Below are positions 53,312 to 62,142 of a DNA stretch of 64,000 bases, piece by piece. The number at the start of each line of letters is the position of its first letter. The stretch's first letter is position 1. The stretch comes from JAPYTK01 sp964401935 (lineage in GTDB: Bacteria > Myxococcota_A > Polyangia > Polyangiales > Polyangiaceae), in contig CAYOAL010000029.1 of NCBI GenBank assembly GCA_964401935.1, forward strand, positions 14,867-78,866, read 5' to 3'. The position numbers and the translations under genes were made by a program. The notes below the pieces were generated by a model. That model saw nothing but the letters and a program-made list of their open reading frames with translations, had not been told where the DNA came from and made no database searches.

Positions 53312-53902
53312 ATGGCTGAAGGATTGAATCGCGTGATGCTGCTCGGCAACCTGGGGCAAGACCCCGAGCTGAGATTCACCCAAAGTGGGCAGGCCGTGCT
53401 CAACATTCGCCTCGCGACCACGGAGACCTACTTCGATCGCGATCGGCAGAAGAAGGAGCGCACCGACTGGCACACCGTGGTGCTGTGGGGCCGCCGCGCC
53501 GAGGCGCTCGCCAAGATCCTCACCAAAGGATCGAGCATCTTCGTCGAGGGCTCGATCCGCTCGAGCACCTACGAAGGCCGCGACGGCCAGAAGAAATACA
53601 AGACCGAGATCAGCGCCCGCAACCTGATCCTCGTCGGCGGTCGCGGCGGCAGCCGTCGCGACGAAGGCGGCTACGACGCTGGACCGCCCCCGTTCGACGA
53701 CCCCGGCCCCGGCGACTACGACGGCGGCTACGGCGGCGGTGGCGGCGGTGGCGGCGGCGGCGGCGGCGGCTACACCGGCGGCGGCGGGGGCGGCTACACC
53801 GGCGGCGGGGGCGGGGGTGGCCCTGCCGGCGGCGGGGGCGGCGAACAAGCCCCACCCCCCGCCGACGCGTTCGGCCCCGACGACGACGACATCCCCTTCT
53901 GA
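53312..53902 (+). CDS. ssb: single-stranded DNA-binding protein
   Basis: 196 residues. The OB fold occupies about 1-110 (MAEGLNRVMLLGNLGQDPELRFTQSG, 'DWHTVVLWGRRAEALAKILTKGSSIFVEG'). A Gly-rich linker of about 75 residues follows, with tandem 'GGGGGGYT' units that expand by simple-repeat slippage, and the acidic tip DDDIPF at the end recruits repair proteins. GAGGAAGAG is just before the ATG. It is separate from dnaB/rpsF, its usual neighbours. It is followed, convergently, by the GT51 gene. Confidence 0.96.
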   Translation: MAEGLNRVMLLGNLGQDPELRFTQSGQAVLNIRLATTETYFDRDRQKKERTDWHTVVLWGRRAEALAKILTKGSSIFVEGSIRSSTYEGRDGQKKYKTEISARNLILVGGRGGSRRDEGGYDAGPPPFDDPGPGDYDGGYGGGGGGGGGGGGGYTGGGGGGYTGGGGGGGPAGGGGGEQAPPPADAFGPDDDDIPF

Positions 53903-53926
53903 GCGGGGACGCGGGATCCCCGGGGG

Positions 53927-56398
53927 CTAGAAGCCGGCGTTCGCCTCGAAGGTGGGCCCGTCGGGGCTCCGCCCGGGGGCGGGGAGCGTGGCGTCCCCTC
54001 CGTCGAGGGGGTAGCCGTCGTCGTCTTCGGGGGGGGCCACGATGGGGGCCGGCGTGCCGAACACCACCGTCTCCCTCACCCCACGATCGAGCTCCTCCTC
54101 GGTGATGCGCCCGATCTTGTGCAGGATCTTCATATACAGCCGGAGCATGCGCATGTGGGACTCGGTCACCGCGCCCCCCGCGCCGAAGAACTGCTGCTTG
54201 GGGTTGCGCAAGATCGACGCGAGGTACATCGACTGGCTCAGCGACAGGCGCGCAGGGTGACTGTTGAAGTAGTGCTTCGCAGCCGGGCCGATGCCGTACA
54301 CCATGGGCCCGTATTCGATCACGTTGAGATACAGCTCCATCAGCTCGCGCTTGGTGAGCTCCTGCTCGAGGTACAGCGTGAGGATGGCCTCCTGGAGCTT
54401 TCGTGACAGGGTCTTGGTCCGCGGGAGGTAGAGGTTCTTCGCGAGCTGCATGCTGATGGTGCTCGCGCCCCGCACGAAGCGCCGCGCTTCGATGTTCTGC
54501 TGGATCGAGTTGACGATGGCCTCGTGATCGAAGCCGCGGTGGCGATGGAAGCGCCCATCTTCGGTCACGAGCACCGAGCCGCTCATGAAGTGCGCGATGG
54601 AAGACAGCGGCACCCACGACTCGGTGTTGGGCCCGAACGTCATCATGCGCTCCTGACCGTCGGGGGTGTACACCACCTTCTCGAAGCTGGTCTTGAAGCG
54701 CGTGACGGCCACCTTGGCTGGAGCGTGGGTGACGCGGCAGCTCAGCGTTCCGTCCCAGCTCACGTCGTAGGCCTTCTTGATGTTCGCCGTGTCGAAGCGG
54801 GCGTGTCCCTTCAGCGACAGCGAGCCGGCGAAGCGCATGCCCTCGAGATCGGTCACCAGGCCCTTGGGGATCGACGCGAAAGCGCTCTCGCAGGTCATCA
54901 GCGGCAACACGAAGTCGAGCGCGACCTTGTGCTCTCCCGCCTGCCGTTCCCAGGTGCCATCCATGAGGAACCGAATGTCACCGAGATCCACCTCGGTGTC
55001 GGCGAGCGTGATCTTGCTCCCATCGAGGCGCACCTCGGCCTTGGTGCGAAAAGCGAGGGCCACGCCGGTGAGGGGCTCCTCGGCGAGCCTCCGATCCGCG
55101 ATGGAGAGCTCCCGAATGCGCCCCCTGCCGTCGATGGACACCACCTCCTCGCCGGGCGGCAGCACCACCGTCACGTCCGCCTCGAGCCGCGTCTGGTGCA
55201 CGTCGCGGAGGCCGAAGTCGCCCTCGCGCAACCCGAGCATCGAGAGCCACACCGGGCCCCCGTGCACCTCCGCGAGGAACGGCCGCGCCTCGGGCGCCTC
55301 GCCGCCCGGTCCTCTCTCGAAGGGCACCCGCACCGAGAAGGTGAGCGGCTTCTGACCGTCGCTCGCCGCGTGGCCATCGGTCGCCGCCGCCGCGACCGCC
55401 CCCTCGGTGGGGCTCGGGACGCGCGCCGAGCTCGGCGCGAGGGCCACCACCCAGTCGCCATCGGTGCGCGTCAAGGTGAGCTTGCCGGGGCCGACGTGGA
55501 GCACCTCGGCCCCGAGCCCGAGCCGCGCCGAAGCCCCATCGAGCGCGACCACCGCGTCGGGACCGAGCAGCGACTGCGTCTTCTCGGCGAGCGCGACCGC
55601 CCAGGCGCGAGCCCTCCGCGCCGCCAGCACCCGTGGAGGCGGCGACGCGTCCGCTCCCGAGGGCTTCGGCGCGCCCGCGTCCACAACGCTCGAAGCGCTC
55701 GCCGTTCCACTCGGCGGCGCTACCGCAGCAGAGGCCTCTGTCGCGGGCAGAGTGAGCGGAGCTGCCGGCCGCTCGCCGAGATCGTAGGTGAGCTCGAGCC
55801 CGGCGGTGGTCAGGGCTGCGATGCGGTAGCCCCCGTCGTCGCGAACGAGCTCGATGGAGCCGCCCGCCACGTCCACCTTGGCCTGACCGTAGGCGCCCGC
55901 GAGCGTCGCCGCCGACGCCCTCACCACCGCCCCCTCCTTGGACACCGAGAGCCCGGTGGCGCTCACCGTCTGCGTCGCGCCCTGCTCCGCGCTCTTCCAC
56001 TCCAACGCGAAGTCGTCGATCGCGAGCTTGCGGCTCGTCCCGCCCCCCTCGCCCCCCTTCAAGTAGGTGCTCTTCCAGGTGTCGAACTGGCCCGAGAGCG
56101 CGGCGACCGTGCCGACCGCGAGGATCTTGCCACCGGTGGTGGAGCGGGGTCGCTTGTCCCAACCCACCACCACCTCGTCGAGCCGCACCCGCACCCCAGG
56201 CATGGCCTCGACGGTCACCTCCACGCCGCGAAGGCGCACGCCCTTCCAGTCGGGCACGACGTGCTCCACCGCCACCGTGGCGCCGTAGCGAGCGGCGCGG
56301 GCTTGCACCCGTGAGCGCACGATCGGGCCAAACGACAGGACCGCCCCGCCCCCGACGGCCGCTCCAAGGCCCACCGCAATCCAGAATCGCTTCCTCAC
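53927..56398 (-). CDS. AsmA-like/GT51 (peptidoglycan glycosyltransferase) fusion protein
   Basis: 823 residues. An N-terminal membrane anchor (MRKRFWIAVGLGAAVGGGAVL, 1-22) is followed by about 550 residues of beta-rich AsmA-like/DUF748-type sequence ('VPDWKGVRLRGVEVTVEAMPG', 'LSIADRRLAEEPLTGVALAF'). The GT51 domain starts about residue 590 with 'SVLVTEDGRFHRHRGFDHEAI' (catalytic Glu in TEDGRF-), then 'RRFVRGASTISMQLAKNLYL', 'RTKTLSRKLQEAILTLYLEQ' and 'LYLNVIEYGPMVYGIGPAAKHYF'. These are the moenomycin-site motifs of transglycosylases. No transpeptidase domain is present. It probably polymerises glycan chains at the inner membrane; the AsmA-like part may tether it to the outer membrane or act as a scaffold. 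Confidence 0.85.
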   Translation of the reverse strand: MRKRFWIAVGLGAAVGGGAVLSFGPIVRSRVQARAARYGATVAVEHVVPDWKGVRLRGVEVTVEAMPGVRVRLDEVVVGWDKRPRSTTGGKILAVGTVAALSGQFDTWKSTYLKGGEGGGTSRKLAIDDFALEWKSAEQGATQTVSATGLSVSKEGAVVRASAATLAGAYGQAKVDVAGGSIELVRDDGGYRIAALTTAGLELTYDLGERPAAPLTLPATEASAAVAPPSGTASASSVVDAGAPKPSGADASPPPRVLAARRARAWAVALAEKTQSLLGPDAVVALDGASARLGLGAEVLHVGPGKLTLTRTDGDWVVALAPSSARVPSPTEGAVAAAATDGHAASDGQKPLTFSVRVPFERGPGGEAPEARPFLAEVHGGPVWLSMLGLREGDFGLRDVHQTRLEADVTVVLPPGEEVVSIDGRGRIRELSIADRRLAEEPLTGVALAFRTKAEVRLDGSKITLADTEVDLGDIRFLMDGTWERQAGEHKVALDFVLPLMTCESAFASIPKGLVTDLEGMRFAGSLSLKGHARFDTANIKKAYDVSWDGTLSCRVTHAPAKVAVTRFKTSFEKVVYTPDGQERMMTFGPNTESWVPLSSIAHFMSGSVLVTEDGRFHRHRGFDHEAIVNSIQQNIEARRFVRGASTISMQLAKNLYLPRTKTLSRKLQEAILTLYLEQELTKRELMELYLNVIEYGPMVYGIGPAAKHYFNSHPARLSLSQSMYLASILRNPKQQFFGAGGAVTESHMRMLRLYMKILHKIGRITEEELDRGVRETVVFGTPAPIVAPPEDDDGYPLDGGDATLPAPGRSPDGPTFEANAGF

Positions 56399-56571
56399 CC
56401 TCGTTCACCGTAGCAACGCTCGGCAGCCGGCAACCACATCCTGGGGTTGCTTTGTTTGTTGTAGCGCGTCGCCGCGCCTTGCACACGAGCCGCGGCGCGC
56501 GAGCCTCGGCGCCAACCCCCCGGTCGCGCCCGAAGGCGACTCCCACGCGACGGGCCGAGGCGCAGAACGCA

Positions 56572-57897
56572 TCAGGGCAGCGGCAGTGGCTCCCCAACGA
56601 GATCGAGGCCGAGCGACGTCACGGCTGGGAGCTCCTGCTCGAGCAGACCCCAACGCAGTTGTTCCGCAAACTTGCGATTGAACGGGCCCACCGCGAGCAC
56701 GAACCGCCGGTCGCCTCCAGCGCGGGTCTCAAAGAGGTGGACGGCGGTGCCGGTCACCTCCACCCGCCCCCGCAGCTCGCGGAGGGAAGCCGTCGTCTCG
56801 GCGCGCTGAAGCTCCACGTAGTGCGCGTCGTCGACGAACACCGACAGCGTGCCGAACACCTCCCCTCGGTCGTCGCTCACGAGCTCCACGTGGTAGCCCG
56901 AGCACAGCGACTTGGGCGTGAGGGCCAACGGCTGCAGCCAGCGCCCCGCGGTGGCCAACGACTCGCGCGCCACGCCCTTCCACCGCAGGCGGATCTCGAG
57001 CTTCGCCGCCAAATCCTCTCCCGAGAACACCTCGGGGAGGGTCGTCCAGCGCCCGCCATCGCGCTCGCTCACCATCGTGGGCACGCACGTCTCGCGCGAC
57101 ACCCCCGCCCGCACGCACAGCTCGGGCTCGCCCTTGGGGTACAGTCGCAACACCTCGAGGCCGAGCGGCGCCGGCGTCACGGCCCCCACCCGCACGCGAT
57201 AGCGCGAGTCGTTGAGCGCCACCGGGTCGCACGCCACGCACTCTCGCCCCGACGAACACCGCTCGAGCCCTGCCTTGGGGCTCGGGCACGCGCTCCCCGC
57301 GCAGCACTCGGCACACGACGCGTCGAGCACGAAGGTGCGCGGCGGCTCTGTCGAGCTCGCGGACGGCACCCCCGCCGGATCGCCGCCGAGGGGCACCTCG
57401 GGTCCGACGCGACGCTCGATCGCTACCACCACCGCCGCCGCCGCGGCCGCCCCGAGCCCCAACGCGGCCGCGTGAGTCCACAGCGAGGAGCTCGAGCTCT
57501 CGGCGCGGCGGCGCCCCATCGCGTGGAGCCGGCTCACCGCTGGTCGCTCCGCCGAGCTCTCCTCGTCCGCCGGATCCACCTCCCCGACGACCAGGCCCCT
57601 GTCGGCGGAATCGTCCGCCTCGTCGTCGACCTCGACCTCACCGTCGCCTCGCGAGGGCATGAGGTCCTCGTCGCGTCCCATCGGCGCGGGCGTGCTCCGA
57701 TCGAAGCGAAGACCGGCGAGGCGCGCTGGCAACGCCACGGGCTCGCTCCGCTCCTCGGCCGCCCGCACCTCCTCCTCGGTGATCGGCAAGAGCTCCCCGT
57801 CCTCGGTGAGCGCCGTGGCGAGCGCCTCCATCAACCCCGCGTCGCCCGGCGGCCCCCCTTCATTCGAGCCGCTCGACCCCTTCCGTTCGTCCGTCAT
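56572..57897 (-). CDS. membrane protein partnered with ECF sigma factor, probable regulator
   Basis: 441 residues. A cytoplasmic acidic N-terminal part (about 1-135) includes 'MEALATALTEDGELLPITEEE'; a single membrane segment (about 141-160, 'AAALGLGAAAAAAVVVAI') leads to a periplasmic part. This has a Cys cluster 'CAECCAGSACP' and 'CSSGRECVACDP', then beta-rich sequence ending 'VGPFNRKFAEQLRWGLLEQELP'. The ATG overlaps the sigma stop by four bases (ATGA). The arrangement of a membrane protein with a cytoplasmic tail next to an ECF sigma suggests an anti-sigma or sensor role. This is inference; no known anti-sigma domain is recognised. The Cys cluster could sense redox or metal. Confidence 0.65.
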   Translation of the reverse strand: MTDERKGSSGSNEGGPPGDAGLMEALATALTEDGELLPITEEEVRAAEERSEPVALPARLAGLRFDRSTPAPMGRDEDLMPSRGDGEVEVDDEADDSADRGLVVGEVDPADEESSAERPAVSRLHAMGRRRAESSSSSLWTHAAALGLGAAAAAAVVVAIERRVGPEVPLGGDPAGVPSASSTEPPRTFVLDASCAECCAGSACPSPKAGLERCSSGRECVACDPVALNDSRYRVRVGAVTPAPLGLEVLRLYPKGEPELCVRAGVSRETCVPTMVSERDGGRWTTLPEVFSGEDLAAKLEIRLRWKGVARESLATAGRWLQPLALTPKSLCSGYHVELVSDDRGEVFGTLSVFVDDAHYVELQRAETTASLRELRGRVEVTGTAVHLFETRAGGDRRFVLAVGPFNRKFAEQLRWGLLEQELPAVTSLGLDLVGEPLPLP

Positions 57898-58553
57898 CGG
57901 CCCGTCTCCCGCTGTTGCTCCCGCACGATCGCCTCACGCAGCTTCTTCATGGCGCGGCTCCGAATCGCGCGAACGTTCTCGTTGCTGATCCCCCACCGAC
58001 GGCCGAGCTCGGCAGAGACCGCGTTCGGGAGGCGCCCGCCGCCTTCGAGCTTGTGGTAGAGCGCGGTCACCCGCAACACGTCCTGCTCGCGCTCCGTCAG
58101 CGTCTCGAGGGCGCGACGCACCGGCCGGAGCTCGGGGCGAGACGCTGGCTCCTCCTCCATCGCCGGCACCTCGTAGCGATCGAGCACGTCGCTCGCCGAC
58201 ACCTCGCGAAAGCGCCGGAACGCGTCCGCCACCAGGTTCTGCGCGATCCGGCCGAGCCACGCGCGCGCCCGCCGGCGCTGGCGATCGGCGTCGAGCGTAG
58301 GCTCGTCACGGAAGGTGTGGGCCCGTTGGAAGGCGCGCTCGAACGTGTCCTGCACCACGTCCTCCGCGCTCAGCCCGGCGAGACGCAGGAGCTTGTCGCG
58401 CTGCCTCGAGAGCGCTCCGAACAAGAACTGCACGTGGCGCTCGTAGAGGATCTGCTGCGCCGCGCGGGCGTCGACGTGCCCAGCCCCCACGAGGGCGAAG
58501 AGCGCTCCGTCCGAGCGCTCCGACAGCGGAGGTGGGCTCATCTGCAGCTGCAT
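57894..58553 (-). CDS. ECF-type RNA polymerase sigma factor
   Basis: 219 residues from ATG 58553 (58562 GTG and 58541 ATG are alternatives). Region 2 shows 'LRLAGLSAEDVVQDTFERAFQRAHTF' (sigma70 r2 helix) with 'ARAWLGRIAQNLVADAFRRFRE'; region 4 has 'ALETLTEREQDVLRVTAL' and 'WGISNENVRAIRSRAMKKLREAI', the HTH that reads the -35 box. It would direct RNA polymerase to a specific regulon, controlled by the overlapping downstream membrane protein. An uncommon insertion of about 15 residues lies between helices in region 4 ('YHKLEGGGRLPNAVSAELG'). Confidence 0.88.
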   Translation of the reverse strand: MQLQMSPPPLSERSDGALFALVGAGHVDARAAQQILYERHVQFLFGALSRQRDKLLRLAGLSAEDVVQDTFERAFQRAHTFRDEPTLDADRQRRRARAWLGRIAQNLVADAFRRFREVSASDVLDRYEVPAMEEEPASRPELRPVRRALETLTEREQDVLRVTALYHKLEGGGRLPNAVSAELGRRWGISNENVRAIRSRAMKKLREAIVREQQRETGR

Positions 58554-58647
58554 GGCGAGCACGATGAAGCGGCTACGCGAAACCGTGACACCGCCAGCCT
58601 AACAAAGTCACCCCCGCCGCGCCCGTCACGGTTCCGCGTTGAGGGGC

Positions 58648-59865
58648 ATGTCACCGCGCTCCGCCCTCCTCGTCCTCGTCCCCCTCGCCTTCGTCGCGCG
58701 CGCCTGCGTCGCCGCGCCGAGTGGTCCCCCCACCCCCCCCCACCGCGCCACGGAGCCCCCGCAGCGCGCGGAGACCCCGCCAACGGCTCCGAACCAGCTC
58801 TTCGTGGGCTCAGGCAGCGATGACACCGTCGCCGGCCGCCCCGCCCTCGGCGCCAAGGTGGAGGCGCCCGCCGCCCCGCTCGCGCACAAACCTCCGCTCG
58901 CACACGCGGCCCCGCCCCGGCTCGGGCTCACCGCCGCTCTCGGCCACGCGACCGCAGCGGAGCGGTGCCTCCCCGACGTGGGACAGAGCGCCAGCCTCGA
59001 CCGTCACGACGTCTTTGCTGCAGGGGAGGTGGTCCTCACCTTCGACGACGGCCCCTACGCCGACCGCACCCCGCCGGTGCTCGATCGTCTCGCCGAGCGC
59101 GGCTTCACCGCCACCTTCTTCGTGCTCGGCCGCCACATCACGCGCAACACCTACCGGCTGCTCCAGCGCATGGAGGCGGAGGGTCACATCATCGGCTCTC
59201 ACAGCTACGACCACGACCTCGAGATGGCCTACGGCCCGAGCCGCGAGCAGGTGGTCGCCTACGTGCAAGGCCAGCACGAGACCACCCGCATCCTCATCGA
59301 GCTCGCCCTCCTCGCCACCTCTGCCGACGACTTCGACGCCATGCACACCACCGTGTTCGGCATCCCCTCGCGAAAACGCCTCGATCGCGGCGCCCTCCGC
59401 ACCGAGTGGCCCACCTTCGTCGCCCGCCATCGCGCGGTCCTCGCGGCGCGTGGCGCTCCCGGCGCTCGCTACCCCGTGCGCTTCGCTCGACCTCCGGGGG
59501 GTGGCCCTTACCTCGGCGCGAGCGTCATCCCGCGCGCACGCCACGACGAGGCGCTCCGGGCGCTCGGCATGATCAACGTCATGTGGCACGCGGAGAGCGG
59601 CGACGTCCACCCCACCGACGCGCGCGACCGATCGTGGCTCGCGCACAACCTCATCCGTGGCGCCAAGCGCGGCGGCGTGCTGCTCATCCACGACTTCATC
59701 CGCAACGACGCCCTGGCCAGCGCCCTCACCGCGATGAAGGCGGCCGGCACCCACGTGCTCAGCCTCGAGGCCGTGGCTCGGCGCAAGCACGGCTGCTCGA
59801 CCGAGGCGCTGACCATGGCACGTCGCGCCCCCTCACCACCGGCCGCCGTCGAGCGCGTGGAGTAG
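58648..59865 (+). CDS. exported polysaccharide deacetylase (NodB homology)
   Basis: 405 residues from ATG 58648. A signal segment (SALLVLVPLAFVA) and Pro/Ala-rich linker lead to the NodB domain: motif 1 'VLTFDDGPYAD' (D133-D134), motif 2 'SHSYDHDL' (zinc His pair, about 185/189), motif 3 'RPPGGGPYLG', motif 5 'LLIHDF'. Fold is carbohydrate esterase family 4. It would remove acetyl groups from chitin, peptidoglycan or other glycans in the periplasm or outside. An insert between motifs 2 and 3 of about 80 residues is longer than typical. The 3' end (PPAAVERVE) lies in a 53-bp repeat array. It is divergent from the sigma factor gene. Confidence 0.87.
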   Translation: MSPRSALLVLVPLAFVARACVAAPSGPPTPPHRATEPPQRAETPPTAPNQLFVGSGSDDTVAGRPALGAKVEAPAAPLAHKPPLAHAAPPRLGLTAALGHATAAERCLPDVGQSASLDRHDVFAAGEVVLTFDDGPYADRTPPVLDRLAERGFTATFFVLGRHITRNTYRLLQRMEAEGHIIGSHSYDHDLEMAYGPSREQVVAYVQGQHETTRILIELALLATSADDFDAMHTTVFGIPSRKRLDRGALRTEWPTFVARHRAVLAARGAPGARYPVRFARPPGGGPYLGASVIPRARHDEALRALGMINVMWHAESGDVHPTDARDRSWLAHNLIRGAKRGGVLLIHDFIRNDALASALTAMKAAGTHVLSLEAVARRKHGCSTEALTMARRAPSPPAAVERVE

Positions 59866-60140
59866 CTCGCCCTCGTCCCCAGCGCCCCTCACGACGCGCC
59901 GCCGTCGAGCGCGTGGAGAAGCTCGCTCCCCCCAGCGCCCCTCACGACGCGCCGCCGTCGAGCGCGTGGAGAAGCTCGCTCCCCNNNNNNNNNNNNNNNN
60001 NNNNNNNNNNNNNNNNNNNNNNNNNNNNNNNNNNNNNNNNNNNNNNNNNNNNNNNNNNNNNNNNNNNNNNNNNNNNNNNNNNNNCCCCAGCGCCCCTCAC
60101 GACGCGCCGCCGTCGAGCGCGTGGAGAAGCTCGCTCCCCA
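59839..60140. repeat. 53-bp tandem repeat array with assembly gap, spanning two gene ends
   Basis: The unit AGCGCCCCTCACGACGCGCC... (53-bp period, starts at 59881 and 59934) includes GCCGCCGTCGAGCGCGTGGA. A partial unit ends the deacetylase gene, whose TAG stop falls inside it, and the last unit (60085-60140) encodes the end of the minus-strand gene at 60097. 100 Ns at 59985-60084 are a nominal gap. Copy number is therefore unknown. No spacers, so not CRISPR. Confidence 0.9.
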
Positions 60141-60450
60141 CCCCGAGCGCGCGCAAGAGGTCACTGGCCAAGGCGCGCGCCGCCTCGCTCACCGGCACCC
60201 CGGTGCGCATGATCTCCTCGGCCAGCACGCGGGCGCAGCCAGCCGCTTGGTCGAACGAGAGACCGTGCTCCGTCTGCACCCCCGCCCTCCCCGCGAGATC
60301 CGCAAACGCGACCAGCTCGGCGCCAACGCGGATGTGTGCATCCGGACCGATGCCGGCCCACGCCGCGTCGTCCCCCCGCCGCACCAGCGCCGCGAGGTTC
60401 ATCACCTCCGAGGTCAACACCGCGAGCTTCGTCGCCAGACTCTCCGCCAC
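60097..60450 (-). CDS. small hypothetical helical protein
   Basis: 117 residues from GTG 60450. Helical, Ala/Leu-rich: 'MAESLATKLAVLTSEVMNLAALVRRGDDAAWAGIG', 'VAFADLAGRAGVQTEHGLSFDQAAGCARVLAEEIMRTG', ending 'GSELLHALDGGAS'. The C-terminal residues are encoded by the last copy of the 53-bp repeat, so the end could vary. No family recognised. It lies between the deacetylase (convergent) and the dispersed repeat copy at 60521. Confidence 0.5.
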   Translation of the reverse strand: MAESLATKLAVLTSEVMNLAALVRRGDDAAWAGIGPDAHIRVGAELVAFADLAGRAGVQTEHGLSFDQAAGCARVLAEEIMRTGVPVSEAARALASDLLRALGVGSELLHALDGGAS

Positions 60451-60520
60451 CCAGCCTGCCTACGATGGAACCACCCCGTGCACAACGCGCGCGAGCGCGA
60501 CGTCGGCTCCGGCCGCCTCC

Positions 60521-60640
60521 GCCCCTCGTCCCACGCTTGGTGTGGGTCGCCTCCCACCGCGTTGCGCTTCGACCACAACACCGCAGCGCGCTTGCGAGAG
60601 CTGCGGTCCTTCTCCGGTCAGGCCTTGAGTCTCCTCGACG
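60521..60640 (-). repeat. dispersed 3'-flanking repeat, divergent copy on the minus strand
   Basis: Read on the minus strand it contains CAAGGCCTGACCGGAGAAGG, GCTCTCGCAAGCGCGCTGCGG, GTGTTGTGGTCGAAGCGCAACGCG and GTGGGAGGCGACCCACACC, in the order and spacing of the copies at 2091 and 45711. The terminal hairpin is not kept. It lies just after the stop of the lipoprotein gene at 60662. Confidence 0.75.
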
Positions 60641-60661
60641 GTTGCGGACCCCCGCGGGCCC

Positions 60662-61756
60662 TCAGAGCCGGAGGTACCAGCGTCGCTCGAAACGCTGGAA
60701 ACGGAGGCGCTCGCGCAGATCCGGTCCCGGCCGCCATGGCAGCCGAATGCTGGCCTCCCCCTCCCCTTCGTCCACCCCCGGTCTCCCCACCGCCGCGCCG
60801 AGCGCCTCCCGCAGCCCTCTCGACTTGTCCGACCGCGAAAAAATGCTCGCCGCCTCGTCGAGCTCCACGCCACCGAGCTCGTGGGGGTGAACCACCTCCT
60901 GGAGGAAACGCTTGGTGGCGCCGGCGCCGAGCAGCGCCACCGCGTGCCGCACCTGCGTCTGGAGCTCCGCGTCACCCACGGCTGAGAGCCGTCGGGGCGC
61001 CTCGGGGCGAGGGAGCTCGGTTGGCTCGATCGGTCGCTGGGGTCGCCGTCCCCCCTGCGCCAGGAGCGAGAGCGCCTCCAACTCCTCGTCTTCGAGCGAG
61101 GCGCGCGTCGCGATGTAGGTGCGCAAGGTGTGCGCGAGCACCACGAGATCCACGTCGAGGCTCAGCTCCGCGAGCCCCAACAACCCGCCCTGCTCGAGGT
61201 TGCACATGCCGAACACCAGCGCCGCGCGACGCGCTGGGGTCGCCTCCTTGGGGGCGAGGAGCGCCATGATGCGCCCCCCGTCGACGAACGGCCCCGACGC
61301 GCAGCTCCGGTTCCAGGCCTCGAGCGCCGCCGGTGTCTCGGCGATCGACTGCCAAACCGTCTTGGCGCGCTGCGCCTCCCCCACCCGGCGCTCGCTGGCG
61401 GCCGCGAGCGCACCCAAGAGCCGCTCCGGCAGCCGGCCCTCCTCGAGCTGCACCAGGATCCCCGCCGCCATGCGCGCACGCACGACCCGATCGTCCTGCC
61501 CCTTGGCCTTCTCGAGCAAGAGCCTCGCCGCCGAGCGCCCCGCCGGCGTCAGCGCGCGCAGCTCCGGCGACCGACCGGCCGCCCCGCTCGGGGCCGCCGC
61601 CACGCTCACGACCGCGGACGCGCGCGCGGGAGCGAGCCTGTCCTCGCCGCCGTCCGACCTCGAGCACGCGCCGACCACGAGGCACAGGCCCAGCCACGCC
61701 GCCCCCACGGTGCCCGGGCACCGCCGGCCCCCAGTCTGCCCCCTCGTCACGGACAT
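60662..61756 (-). CDS. hypothetical lipoprotein
   Basis: 364 residues. The signal region ends in lipobox 'LCLVVGAC' (Cys31). The mature part is helical with HEAT-like regularity: 'SAARLLLEKAKGQDDRVVRARMAAGILVQLEEG', 'VVLAHTLRTYIATRASLEDEELEALSLLAQGG', and ends with 'GPDLRERLRFQRFERRWYLRL'. No known family is recognised. Probably anchored in the envelope. Its 3' flank carries the dispersed repeat. A terminator and rRNA operon end lie upstream on the same strand. Confidence 0.7.
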   Translation of the reverse strand: MSVTRGQTGGRRCPGTVGAAWLGLCLVVGACSRSDGGEDRLAPARASAVVSVAAAPSGAAGRSPELRALTPAGRSAARLLLEKAKGQDDRVVRARMAAGILVQLEEGRLPERLLGALAAASERRVGEAQRAKTVWQSIAETPAALEAWNRSCASGPFVDGGRIMALLAPKEATPARRAALVFGMCNLEQGGLLGLAELSLDVDLVVLAHTLRTYIATRASLEDEELEALSLLAQGGRRPQRPIEPTELPRPEAPRRLSAVGDAELQTQVRHAVALLGAGATKRFLQEVVHPHELGGVELDEAASIFSRSDKSRGLREALGAAVGRPGVDEGEGEASIRLPWRPGPDLRERLRFQRFERRWYLRL

Positions 61757-61881
61757 CCCGCGGCCCCCATAGCGCGGACGACGACCCGCCGAAACGCCAA
61801 CCCGCCATGCCGCCGCCGTCCGGCGTGACGCCGCCGCGACGCGCGGCCTCCCGAGGCGGGAGCCGGTCGCGAAGCCACAAA

Positions 61882-61919
61882 CGAAAAAAGCCGCGAACCA
61901 GGTTTACCTGGTTCGCGGC
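61882..61919 (-). terminator. strong rho-independent terminator of the rRNA operon
   Basis: On the minus strand GCCGCGAACCAGG (complement of 61919-61907) pairs perfectly over 13 bp with CCTGGTTCGCGGC (complement of 61902-61890), loop of 4 bases (TAAA), followed by TTTTTT (61889-61884). It is just downstream of 5S rRNA. Confidence 0.95.
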
Positions 61920-61925
61920 ACAAAT

Positions 61926-62040
61926 TCCGGCGGCGTCCTACTCTCCCACCAAGTCGCCCTGGCAGTACCATCGGCTCTGTGAGTCTTAACTTCCGAGTTC
62001 GGTATGGGATCGGGTGGAACCCTCACGATATCGCCACCGA
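61926..62040 (-). rRNA. rrf: 5S ribosomal RNA
   Basis: On the minus strand the sequence starts TCCGGTGGCGATATC near 62040, with conserved 'CCGAACTCGGAAGTTAAG', and ends 'GGGAGAGTAGGACGCCGCC' near 61926. Length about 115 nt is right for 5S. The ends pair (TCCGG/CCGGA). Confidence 0.95.
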
Positions 62041-62142
62041 AAACTTTTGCGTCCTGAATCAGCGAGGCGCTTTTTGGTGCGCTCGTGTCGCTGAAAGACG
62101 ACGAGCTCCGCGCGTAACCCACTCAATGTTTGCCCTAGAAGC
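62041..62142 (-). other. 23S-5S spacer
   Basis: About 100 bases between the 23S 3' end and 5S. I see no tRNA in it. Confidence 0.7.
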
